A DNA stretch of 64,000 bases from Candidatus Babelota bacterium. Its GTDB lineage: Bacteria; Babelota; Babeliae; Babelales; Vermiphilaceae. Position 1 is the first letter of the stretch; each line of letters begins with the position of its first letter. This document shows positions 44,199 through 52,642 of the stretch, in pieces. A program made the translations under genes and the position numbers. The notes beneath the pieces were generated by a model. That model saw only the letters and a program-made list of their open reading frames with translations, searched no databases and was not told where the DNA came from. Where the stretch lies: the NCBI GenBank assembly GCA_029262615.1, contig JAJCZD010000008.1, positions 51,084 through 115,083 of the forward strand. The letters are read 5' to 3'.

Positions 44199-45601
44199 GA
44201 TAACCACCTCATGCCATGTTTTTTTTCAAAATTTTTTGCTTCTTTAGGACCGGATGAACCACACTTATATTTGTGAAACGGCAGATTCATAGTATTCACT
44301 TTATCAATTATCTTCCACGTGGATTCAATCTCATCAAAACGAACCGAAACGGATTGCTCTCCATTAATAATTTCGCCTAATAACACCACATAATCCTCAG
44401 CGCTTGTTACTTGACCAAAAATGCAACTATGGCAAAATTCCATTTTTACTGGGATAACCTCATTTGTCATCCCTGGTTTTTTTGCATTTAGAGTTAAAGT
44501 AAATGCCGCCTCAGGGGTTATTTCGATAGTTAGATAATTGGACTCAATAGGACATTTATCAGCAACCAAGAATAAACACTCAACTTGTTTAAATTTAATA
44601 TGTATCTTTGTCTCTTTTTTATCTAAACACTTTCCGGTTTTTAAATAGAAAGGAACACCAGACCAACGATGATTATTAATTTCTGCTTTTAATTGTACAA
44701 AAGTACTTGTTTGTGACCCTTTTTGCACACCAGGTGCTTTCTGATACGAATCATATTGTCCAACCGACCCACCCAGAATATTTATTTTTTCCAGTACTTT
44801 AGCTCGTTGATCGCGAATATATTCCCCTGTTAATTGCTTTGGCTGTTCCATTGCTACCAAAGCCATCAGTTCCAGCATATGATTTTGTACCACATCAGCC
44901 AGCACCCCATATTTGTCATAATAAGGGCCACGATTACCAATATCGATTTCCTCACTCAAAATTATTTGCACATTATCTATGTATTGGAAATTCCATAACG
45001 GCTCAAATATACAATTGGTAAAGCGAATTAAGGTGATGTTGCTCACAAGCTCTTTGGTCAGGTAATGATCAATCCGGTAAATTTGTGATTCATTAAATAA
45101 GGGCTTAATACAGGCATTAATCTCAAGAGCCGATTGCAGGTTATGGCCAAAAGGCTTTTCGTACACAATACGTTGCCATATTGTACCTTTGCTTGGCAAC
45201 TTAGTAACCAATTTTGATGCCGCCAAGTTCTCAGTAATTTCGCAATAAAATTCTGCTGAAGCAGCCAAATAAACTAATCGATTACCAGAAAATTGATGCT
45301 CTTTTTCTTTTTTTGAAACGAATTTCTCTAGTTTCTTAAAATCATCGATCCTCTTAAAGTTCAATCGTTGATAAAAAAAATTATCTTTTAGCTTTTGCCA
45401 AACTGCTGGATCACTATCAGTTATAAATTCTTTTGCACGATCTAGAATCTCATCAGTGCTCATATCCTCAAGTGCCGCGCCAAAAAGTAAAAATTTATCC
45501 AGTTTTTTTTGCGCAATCATTTGATACAATGCCGGAATAATTTTGCGCCGTGCCAGATCTCCCGTAATGCCTAAAACAATAATACTTATCGGCTCACTCA
45601 T
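44195..45601 (-). CDS. zwf: Glucose-6-phosphate dehydrogenase
   Basis: 468 residues. First oxidative step of the pentose-phosphate path. NADP fold IIVLGITGDLARRKIIPALY; active site RIDHYLTKELV (RIDHYLGKE in most; the Gly is Thr here); EKPFGHNLQSA. Acts between pgi and gnd in the same operon. Likely source of NADPH. Confidence 0.92.
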   Translation of the reverse strand: MSEPISIIVLGITGDLARRKIIPALYQMIAQKKLDKFLLFGAALEDMSTDEILDRAKEFITDSDPAVWQKLKDNFFYQRLNFKRIDDFKKLEKFVSKKEKEHQFSGNRLVYLAASAEFYCEITENLAASKLVTKLPSKGTIWQRIVYEKPFGHNLQSALEINACIKPLFNESQIYRIDHYLTKELVSNITLIRFTNCIFEPLWNFQYIDNVQIILSEEIDIGNRGPYYDKYGVLADVVQNHMLELMALVAMEQPKQLTGEYIRDQRAKVLEKINILGGSVGQYDSYQKAPGVQKGSQTSTFVQLKAEINNHRWSGVPFYLKTGKCLDKKETKIHIKFKQVECLFLVADKCPIESNYLTIEITPEAAFTLTLNAKKPGMTNEVIPVKMEFCHSCIFGQVTSAEDYVVLLGEIINGEQSVSVRFDEIESTWKIIDKVNTMNLPFHKYKCGSSGPKEAKNFEKKHGMRWLS

Positions 45602-45613
45602 ACATAATCCAAC

Positions 45614-46102
45614 TTATTTGATAAACAACATAGCAAGTGCCATACCTGCCATTAATAAATCCTCTGTTAGGGTAACGTATGTCATAGGAATTTTAAAGAC
45701 AACTCCTAAACAAGCACAAACAATTTGTTTACCTTTACGCAGTTCATTAAAAACACCCAGTGCACTAATGGCCATTACAAAAAAAGTAATAACGTTTGTT
45801 AGCACAGGCATAACATTAAACAAATAGGCAAGACCAAGGCCTAATTCAATAAAAGGATACGCATATGCATACGCAAGAGATTGCTTTGCAAGCAGGTCAT
45901 ACTCCTGATACGCCTTTGCAAAACCATGTAGATTCATCACTTTGAACGAACCAAATATCAAAAAGAAAAAGGCCATAAAGTTACGCATTAAAAAGCGTAT
46001 AGCCCAATCATCCATAACAAATGAGCGTGTAAGTGTTAAAGCCAACACGACGACCGCTATTACAATCAATGGTAAAAAATCTGAAAGTTTATAATTATTC
46101 AT
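45614..46102 (-). CDS. DoxX/MauE-like membrane protein
   Basis: 162 residues with four or five spans. GSFKVMNLHGFAKAYQEYD is the helix found in DoxX/MauE proteins; CACLGVVFKIPM carries a Cys-x-Cys pair that could take part in thiol redox. AAGGAG upstream. Inserted between pgi and zwf; a redox role using NADPH is inference. Confidence 0.7.
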   Translation of the reverse strand: MNNYKLSDFLPLIVIAVVVLALTLTRSFVMDDWAIRFLMRNFMAFFFLIFGSFKVMNLHGFAKAYQEYDLLAKQSLAYAYAYPFIELGLGLAYLFNVMPVLTNVITFFVMAISALGVFNELRKGKQIVCACLGVVFKIPMTYVTLTEDLLMAGMALAMLFIK

Positions 46103-46113
46103 ACTTCTCCTTT

Positions 46114-47409
46114 TTATTTCAAAATCTCTCGTGTTTCTTTCTTATATAACTCCACTGCTGGCTGATCAAACGGATTAATGCCGAGCAAATACCCTAAATA
46201 AATTGTTTCAATCATCTTAAATTGTAATAGTTGTCCAATGCAATAAGCATTAATTTCTGGCAAAATAACTGAAACATACGGGCGTTTATTTTTTAGATAT
46301 GCTTTTTGTACTCCCTGGGCAATTGCACTCATAATAAATGGTAATGATTTATTTTGTAGAGCAGGAGATATGGTTTCAAAACCAGTAATTTGTGGAACCT
46401 GAATATTCGTTTTGTTTTTTTCCACTGATACAAAAGTGGTAAATTTATCAAACGGACCACCCAAATAAAGTTGCGCCATTGAATGCAGATCATTTGACCC
46501 GATTGAAACGATGGGTGTAATACCAACTTTTGCTGTTTTGCCTAAGCTCTCAGCCACCAGCTGGCGCCACCACTTGCCAACCGATTCTAAAAAAACTGAA
46601 AATAGAAAAATGTCCGCAATGTTTTTGCCATCTTTGTATTGCTGATACGCAATGCTTGCACTTATTGCCGCTATATTGTTTTCTAAATCTTCACTAGTGC
46701 ATTGATCTACCATTTGTTGTGCACCCTGTTGCAAGTCTTTTAGATTAATACCAAGCATGCCAAGCGGAAACAGGCCAACCGCAGAAAGAACAGAATAGCG
46801 ACCACCAACTTGTTTTGGTATTTCTAAATAATCAATCTGTTGCACTTGTGAAAAATTCCACAAAAGTGACTCTTTATCAGAGGTGATCACCACAGATTTT
46901 TGCCAATTTTTTTTATATTTTTGTAGCAATTGTAAAAAGATTTCAAAGTTAGCAATCGTTTCAGTAGTTGAGCCTGATTTACTAATTACATTTAACAAAA
47001 CGTTTTTGCCATCTTTTAACTCTTCTTCCACAATGGAAATTATTTGAGCAATGTAATCAGAATCAACCGTATCAGCAAAATAAACTTTGATTGGTGGATT
47101 CAATTCATTATAAAATGTGCCATTGATTGCCTCATGGACCGCGATAGTTCCTAAATTAGAACCTCCAATACCAATTACCACCAAAACAGAAGGTTTTAAT
47201 TCTTTCTTCTTTTTAACCAGTTGTTCAACAGTACTGCGTAATTCTTGGTCAAATGGCACAGTAAGAAATGCATAAGGTAGATGTAATTCTTTTTTTGAAA
47301 CTGAGTTTTTCGCCTCTTGGACCTGAGGCAATAGTTGCTTGAAAATTGGGGTGATCTTTTTTTTATCAAAAAGACTAGTAATTTGCCAGGTAAAGCTAAT
47401 TTTTTTCAT
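46114..47409 (-). CDS. pgi: Glucose-6-phosphate isomerase
   Basis: 431 residues, the shorter class found in Bacilli and others. Interconverts glucose 6-phosphate and fructose 6-phosphate. Motifs VIGIGGSNLGT, VISKSGSTTET, GGRYSVLSAVGLFP, and a C-terminal QLLQFKMIETIYLG. First gene of a five-gene operon with a strong promoter and an 11-base leader holding AAGGAG. Confidence 0.92.
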   Translation of the reverse strand: MKKISFTWQITSLFDKKKITPIFKQLLPQVQEAKNSVSKKELHLPYAFLTVPFDQELRSTVEQLVKKKKELKPSVLVVIGIGGSNLGTIAVHEAINGTFYNELNPPIKVYFADTVDSDYIAQIISIVEEELKDGKNVLLNVISKSGSTTETIANFEIFLQLLQKYKKNWQKSVVITSDKESLLWNFSQVQQIDYLEIPKQVGGRYSVLSAVGLFPLGMLGINLKDLQQGAQQMVDQCTSEDLENNIAAISASIAYQQYKDGKNIADIFLFSVFLESVGKWWRQLVAESLGKTAKVGITPIVSIGSNDLHSMAQLYLGGPFDKFTTFVSVEKNKTNIQVPQITGFETISPALQNKSLPFIMSAIAQGVQKAYLKNKRPYVSVILPEINAYCIGQLLQFKMIETIYLGYLLGINPFDQPAVELYKKETREILK

Positions 47410-47426
47410 GAGTCTCCTTTTTTGGC

Positions 47427-47455
47427 ACTATACCAAAATTGTATAACTTACCCAA
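47427..47455 (-). promoter_or_regulatory. Promoter of the pgi operon
   Basis: On the minus strand TTGGGT (47450-47455), 17-base spacer, TATAGT (47427-47432) preceded by TGG, an extended -10. Start of transcription near 47420, just before the AAGGAG of pgi. Confidence 0.65.
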
Positions 47456-47595
47456 AAAAAGAATTTTGGTTTTTAAATAAAATTCTTTCTTTATTCTTGT
47501 CCTTTTTTTCTTGCGTGCTTTTAACTCATTTATTGACAAGATATTGACCAGAAAAGCAAGATTAGCAAGATAGTTATTTATTAAAAGGAGATCTT

Positions 47596-48387
47596 ATGAA
47601 AAAATTATTACTCTCAGTCTTATTACCAACCCTTACGTTGTGTAGCACTAATCCAGAAGTGCGTGCTCTTACCGATGTGCTTAATAGCCTTGAGGGGCAT
47701 TTGCCTGAAGTACATATTCGAGCATTAGGTTCAGTTACTGAAAAAATTCATAATGTAACTCAAACAATTACAGAAAAAAAAGGAACACATCTCAAAAGAA
47801 TGGAAAAAGTAAAAACAAATCTAAAGGAACTTGCACAACTGGCAGATAAAGCAACCGATGTGGCTGGCTTGGGCCAACAAAAAGATCAGTTAATTAACAA
47901 AATTACTTCTCGAATTGGAAAAATATCACAAGATACTGCTCAAGAGCAAACTGAAATTAAGTCTTTAATAAAAACAGTAAGCCTCGAGTTAAAAGATATT
48001 CATTCTTTAAGTTTAGATAGTTCAGTTTCTGACATTCAAAAAATGATAAAATTAATAAATCTCTTAATAAGCCTTAAATTAAAATACAAAGCACTCAAAG
48101 AACAAAAAGAGAATTTAATAAGCATTTTAACTGTTGTTCAAAAAGAAGTTCAATCACTTGGGATTAAGCTTGATAAAGACAAAGTCAAATCACTGATTCA
48201 CTCTTTACCAAAAGTTAAAAAATTAATTGGTTCTGATCTTTCAAAAGGATTAATGAAAAAAGTAGTTGCATTAATGAAAAATGAAGATGTGCAAGCAATT
48301 ATTAAAAAGGTCCTCTCACGGTTATTGCAAATTACACACCAGCTTGCCGGCACGGTAGCACAAGCTGTTTCTAATGCAATAGGATAA
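47596..48387 (+). CDS. Exported alpha-helical protein
   Basis: 263 residues: signal peptide to about 17 (LCS), then Lys/Leu/Ile-rich helices throughout, likely coiled coil, with a His/Gln/Ala/Gly end. AAAAGGAG upstream. No family recognised. Closed by a terminator at 48396-48423. Confidence 0.7.
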   Translation: MKKLLLSVLLPTLTLCSTNPEVRALTDVLNSLEGHLPEVHIRALGSVTEKIHNVTQTITEKKGTHLKRMEKVKTNLKELAQLADKATDVAGLGQQKDQLINKITSRIGKISQDTAQEQTEIKSLIKTVSLELKDIHSLSLDSSVSDIQKMIKLINLLISLKLKYKALKEQKENLISILTVVQKEVQSLGIKLDKDKVKSLIHSLPKVKKLIGSDLSKGLMKKVVALMKNEDVQAIIKKVLSRLLQITHQLAGTVAQAVSNAIG

Positions 48388-48395
48388 ATAGAATT

Positions 48396-48423
48396 AAAGG
48401 CAGGATTTCTTTCCTGCCTTTTA
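48396..48423 (+). terminator. Rho-independent terminator
   Basis: Ten-bp stem AAAGGCAGGA with TCCTGCCTTT, six-base loop, T run. Confidence 0.8.
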
Positions 48424-48542
48424 CCTCCACATACTTTCCATTTTCAGCATAGAAATAATTGAGAGTCCATAAAGCACCCTTTTGACAACAAAGCCCTCTT
48501 TTGCAAGAATAATACTATAACTAAAGGGTTTTAGGGGGTTTC

Positions 48543-49139
48543 ATGCAATTTACAAGAGCAATTTTCGTCTTTTCTGTAACAGGCTTATTACTGTTAACAA
48601 GCTGTACTCGTAACTTTAAATACAATCCATCACCAGTGCAGACTTTATACAACGTTAAGGCTAGTTGCAAAATTGATAATATCACTGTTCGAGCTCGCAA
48701 ATGGGAAGATGATGATTATTTATTCTACTTTGGCTATTTTCCTAATGCCTTTAAGGTAATTCAGTTAAGCATAACCAATAATGCCAAATGCGAACTTATA
48801 TTGTCACAAGACAACTTAAATATCAATGCATTATCAACCGAGTATGTTATAAGAAAAACTCGGTCAACTCTTTTTAAATCTGCCGCTTTTCTATTAATAC
48901 CAGTGCCTCCAATTGCTCTTCTTGCGGCAATTTTTCACGGATTGGAATCAAATAAAGCAAATCTGATAATTGAAAATGATATTCGCAAAAAAGCATTTAA
49001 CCAAGAAGTAATAATTCCAATAAATCAAACAATTAATACTTTGTTATTTATTTCTCCAACACGAAATGTACCAAGATTACAACTTTCGTTAACTGATCTA
49101 CAAAATGAAAACACAATCAATTTTCAATTAAACCTTTAA
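48543..49139 (+). CDS. Lipoprotein, family with next two genes
   Basis: 198 residues. Lipobox LLTSC at about 17-21. A beta-type domain (about 40-100) with ITVRARKW and IQLSITNNAKCELILSQ, a hydrophobic middle span (about 115-140) and a second beta part. AGGGGG before the ATG. Paralogue of 49168 and 50191; all share 'KI-x-N-x-I-x-V-R-A/L' and 'F/L-x-I/L-T-N-N' phrases. Unknown function. Confidence 0.7.
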   Translation: MQFTRAIFVFSVTGLLLLTSCTRNFKYNPSPVQTLYNVKASCKIDNITVRARKWEDDDYLFYFGYFPNAFKVIQLSITNNAKCELILSQDNLNINALSTEYVIRKTRSTLFKSAAFLLIPVPPIALLAAIFHGLESNKANLIIENDIRKKAFNQEVIIPINQTINTLLFISPTRNVPRLQLSLTDLQNENTINFQLNL

Positions 49140-49167
49140 TTAGATATTTAATTGATATAGGAAGATT

Positions 49168-49998
49168 ATGAAAAAATCTTATTTATTCCCCCTTACTCTT
49201 CTATTGGTGTTAGCCGGATGTGGTGGAAAAAAATACCAAAAAATTACCTTAAAACAATTAAATGATAATACTTCGCAATTTACAAAAATAGATAACAAAA
49301 TAAAATTAGAAGTCCGTCTACTAGATGATCAAGAAATAAAAAATGTTTTTGGTTCTCAGGCAAAAAATTTACTAAAAAATAAACAATATAGAATTAACAA
49401 TGAGATTGTGTATACGCCGCTTAAAGCCATTCATTGTTTACTCACAAATAATAGTACACAACCAATTTCATTATCAGAAACAAATATCTCCATGCCATTG
49501 ATTAGTAACTATAGTTTAGAAACTCTACTAAAACCAAGTTATTTTTGGAATCGAATCAAATTGAGCTCTAAAATAGGGATACTTTCTGTTGCCACACTTA
49601 TAAGTTCTTTTGTTTGCTTTGGTGCATTTAATCTTCTTGGATTGGCAGTTTCTCATCATGCACATACTGCGTGGATAGCATTATGTAGTGTACCAGCATT
49701 AGGGTCTCTTGCCGGTCTTGTAACCTGTGGAGGGTTAATCATCACATCACAGCATACATATAAAAACTCATCACGAGAAAAAGTTTGTATTCATAATCAT
49801 GCAATAAAAGATATCGAAGAAAAATACCCGAATAACATTATTTTGTATCCAGAAGAAAAAAAAGATCTGTTATTTTTCGTTTCTCACAAAGATTTCAAAA
49901 AAGAGTTTGAGTTTTCTGTGCATACTCTTAATGAAAAAATAACCTTTAATGTTGATTTGGACCAAGAAATTTCTAAAGTTACTGACTTCACCATCTAA
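49168..49998 (+). CDS. Lipoprotein with internal membrane hairpin
   Basis: 276 residues. Lipobox VLAGC at about 16-20. Beta-type domain (about 35-125; KIKLEVRLLDD, HCLLTNNSTQPISLSE), two membrane spans (about 140-200) and a C-terminal beta part. Follows its paralogue by 28 bases; likely the same transcript. AGGA upstream. Confidence 0.7.
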   Translation: MKKSYLFPLTLLLVLAGCGGKKYQKITLKQLNDNTSQFTKIDNKIKLEVRLLDDQEIKNVFGSQAKNLLKNKQYRINNEIVYTPLKAIHCLLTNNSTQPISLSETNISMPLISNYSLETLLKPSYFWNRIKLSSKIGILSVATLISSFVCFGAFNLLGLAVSHHAHTAWIALCSVPALGSLAGLVTCGGLIITSQHTYKNSSREKVCIHNHAIKDIEEKYPNNIILYPEEKKDLLFFVSHKDFKKEFEFSVHTLNEKITFNVDLDQEISKVTDFTI

Positions 49999-50190
49999 AG
50001 ATAGAAAAATGAATAAATATTTTTTTATAAAAATGCCGGTTTTATTCGCAAATCCAGTAACCAGAAAATGTGAATCTTTCTTATAAGATGTTGCAAATTA
50101 ATGAAAACCCTTCTTTTCTTATGGTAAAAAGTACATAGTATAAAGAAAAACAAGTCTATTATTTAGTAACTGTGCTTAGAGGGAAGTTAC

Positions 50191-50568
50191 ATAAAAAAAT
50201 ATACTTTATTGTATGTCATTATCTTATTTTTTCTATCTGGTTGTGCTCCAAAACATCAAATAGTTAATTTAGAACTAAATGAACAAACCCAACAATATGA
50301 AGCAATCAAAAATAGCATTACTGTTCGTGCTAAAGTGTTAAATAAAATTTTTGATGAAGAGCCATTTTCAGAGATTCAATTTTCAATAACAAATAATTCG
50401 AATGAAAAAATATTAACTTATGTTGGATCAAAAGGTCGTATTAGTGTAAACCCCGATGAAGAACAAGGCTTTTCCATTTCTGGTTTAAAAAAAGTTACTT
50501 TACGTGTACAAACTCCAAAAGAATTACTATTTTTTGTTATCAATGTTAGGTCAAAAAATCAAGAATGA
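50191..50568 (+). CDS. Short lipoprotein paralogue with ATA start
   Basis: 125 residues from an ATA codon at 50191-50193. GAGGG lies seven bases before it, and the next codons (KKYTLLYVIILFFLSGC) form a perfect lipoprotein signal with lipobox LSGC. Starting at the downstream TTG (50209) would cut off the charged end and has no ribosome site. The mature part keeps the family phrases NSITVRAKVLN and IQFSITNNSNEK but lacks the membrane hairpin of its paralogues. Confidence 0.6.
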   Translation: MKKYTLLYVIILFFLSGCAPKHQIVNLELNEQTQQYEAIKNSITVRAKVLNKIFDEEPFSEIQFSITNNSNEKILTYVGSKGRISVNPDEEQGFSISGLKKVTLRVQTPKELLFFVINVRSKNQE

Positions 50569-50580
50569 GTTTTTAGGATC

Positions 50581-50649
50581 TTAATCACACATTCCTTCAA
50601 TAATCATATAGGAAGCTGCACCAAGTAAGCTCACGTTGTAATCGATTTT
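50581..50649 (-). pseudogene. Possible coding relic
   Basis: Minus-strand frame of 22 codons bounded by stops reading IDYNVSLLGAASYMIIEGMC. The NxxLLGAA phrase resembles the last helix of bacterial glucokinases. No start and no upstream domain remains. Could be chance. Confidence 0.2.
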
Positions 50650-50768
50650 TCACTCAGTAAATGCAAACATGCTCACCTTCTTATTTTCATTCTTCTTTAA
50701 TTTAGTGTAAGTTCTTTTGTAAATTTTGGAAAAAATTAACTTACCTAACATCATAGAATGGAGTTAAA

Positions 50769-51194
50769 ATGAAAAAATTTATCTTAGTTGGTATTTTATT
50801 TGTATTTTCTTATGCACCAAGCATGGTTAATGAAGAATATCATACCAGCTTTTTATATTCAGCAGTAGAACTGAATAGGCCATATTGGACAAAAAGACTA
50901 ATTCAATTAGGGGCAAACGTAAATGGAAGCTTTGAAAGAAAAACTCCTTTAATGATAGCCGCAACTCGAGGCCATTATGAAATAGCTAAATTATTATTGG
51001 AAGCTAGTGCTAATATTACTATACGTAAACGGAAAAAGGGGATAAATTATGAGATTTGTGGTGACGAAAACCAAAGTTTTTCAGCAAAAGATCTGGCAAA
51101 AGAACAGAAACATTATGATATTGTTTCACTAATCGAGGAATATGAGCCTTTTGCTCAATGTAAGAATAAATGTAGTTACCCACAAAATGATTAA
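50769..51194 (+). CDS. Small exported ankyrin protein
   Basis: 141 residues: signal peptide ending YAPSM-VNEE, two good ankyrin units (about 30-90; KTPLMIAATRGHYEIAKLLL is the best) and a partial third, then a Cys-containing tail. The only ankyrin gene on the plus strand. GGAG lies six bases before the ATG. Confidence 0.75.
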   Translation: MKKFILVGILFVFSYAPSMVNEEYHTSFLYSAVELNRPYWTKRLIQLGANVNGSFERKTPLMIAATRGHYEIAKLLLEASANITIRKRKKGINYEICGDENQSFSAKDLAKEQKHYDIVSLIEEYEPFAQCKNKCSYPQND

Positions 51195-51387
51195 CCTTTT
51201 AAAAAAATTTCTCTCAATCTTTTTTCTTAGACACAAATTTCCTTTTAACTAAAAACAGTTCATCAAAAACAATAAATTTTTAGGCAAAGTATTTGTAATT
51301 TTATTAGTACTATACTTATTTTTTTGTTAAATATAACCAACAACATTTTCATGCGCAACTCATATTCTAAATTAATAAGGAGTACAA

Positions 51388-52608
51388 ATGCCTAAAACAA
51401 TTGTTCCGGTAAACGTAAATAATAAAGTTCAGGATCAACCAATTCCTTTGCACAATCGTTGGCATCCTGATATTCCAGCAGTTGTAAAAGTAAAGCCGGG
51501 AGATGTTTTCAGAATAGAATGCGTAGACTGGACCGGTGGGCAAATCCAAGATAATGATAGTGCCAATGATGTGCGTGATGTTAAGCTTAACCAAGTTCAT
51601 TATTTAAGTGGCCCAATTGCAGTAGAAGGAGCAAAACCCGGCGATTTATTAGTAGTTGATATTCTGGATCTTGGACCACTACCCGATTCCGATTGGGGTT
51701 TTACTGGCATTTTTGCTAAAAATAATGGCGGTGGTTTTCTTACTGATTTATATCCAGAAGCAGCAAAAATAATTTGGGACTTTGAGGGTATTTATGCAAC
51801 AAGTCGACACATTCCAAACGTACGGTTTGCTGGGATAATTCACCCAGGCCTAATCGGAACAGCACCCTCTATGGATTTATTAAAAAAATGGAATAAACGG
51901 GAAACTGCATTAGTTGCTGCTGAGCCAAATCGTGTACCACCACTTGCAGAACTGCCAAATGAGTCTGGTGCACTTTGTGGAAAGGCAACCGGTACAAAAG
52001 AAAAAGAAATTGCACAAGCAGGAGCTAGAACTATTCCCGGTAGAGAAAATGGTGGTAACTGTGATATAAAAAATTTAACTCGTGGTACTCGTGCTTTTTT
52101 TCCTGTCTTTGTTGATGGTGGCAACTTATCAATGGGTGATATTCACTTTAGCCAAGGTGATGGAGAGATTTCATTTTGTGGTGGTATTGAAATGGCCGGT
52201 TGGATTGATCTGCATGTTGATATTATAAAAGATGGCGTAAGGAAATACGGCATTCGTAACCCAATTTTCCAAACAAGCCCCCTTGAACCGCGCTATAACG
52301 AACATATAGTTTTTGAGGGAATTAGTGTTGATGAAAATGGTAAGCAATTTTACTTAGATGCTCATGTTGCGTATCGCCAAGCAGCATTGAATGCCATAGA
52401 ATATTTAAAAAAATTCGGTTACAGCGGCCAGCAAGCCTATATGCTTCTCAGTTCCGCACCGATCGAGGGAAGAATAAGTGGCATTGTTGATATACCAAAT
52501 GCATGCACTACCATTTATATACCAACTGGGATTTTTGATTTTGATATTCGGCCAAACCATGATGGGCCAAAATTAGTTAAACGTGGTAATGTAGCACAAA
52601 CAAAATAA
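51388..52608 (+). CDS. Acetamidase/formamidase family enzyme
   Basis: 406 residues, full length for FmdA/AmdA. Hydrolyses formamide or acetamide to ammonia and the acid. Family signs: HNRWHPDIPAVVKVKPGD, DWTGGQIQDNDSANDV, HYLSGPIAVEGAKPGDLLVVDI, GGNCDIKNLTRG, DIHFSQGDGEISFCG and AYMLLSSAPIEG. AAGGAG upstream. An unusual gene in such a reduced genome and perhaps acquired; it may supply nitrogen or act on another short amide. Confidence 0.9.
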   Translation: MPKTIVPVNVNNKVQDQPIPLHNRWHPDIPAVVKVKPGDVFRIECVDWTGGQIQDNDSANDVRDVKLNQVHYLSGPIAVEGAKPGDLLVVDILDLGPLPDSDWGFTGIFAKNNGGGFLTDLYPEAAKIIWDFEGIYATSRHIPNVRFAGIIHPGLIGTAPSMDLLKKWNKRETALVAAEPNRVPPLAELPNESGALCGKATGTKEKEIAQAGARTIPGRENGGNCDIKNLTRGTRAFFPVFVDGGNLSMGDIHFSQGDGEISFCGGIEMAGWIDLHVDIIKDGVRKYGIRNPIFQTSPLEPRYNEHIVFEGISVDENGKQFYLDAHVAYRQAALNAIEYLKKFGYSGQQAYMLLSSAPIEGRISGIVDIPNACTTIYIPTGIFDFDIRPNHDGPKLVKRGNVAQTK

Positions 52609-52642
52609 ATTTTTGTAATTCCACATTAATTAATGCCAACCT

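Noticed and set aside
47533..47572. TTGACA/TTGACC words before the gene at 47596 as a promoter
   Set aside because: No acceptable -10 at 16-18 bases (AAGATA only), so I did not list it.
49999..50190. 25-codon ORF at 50009
   Set aside because: No Shine-Dalgarno, no signal peptide, and it lies in the leader of the ATA-start lipoprotein gene.
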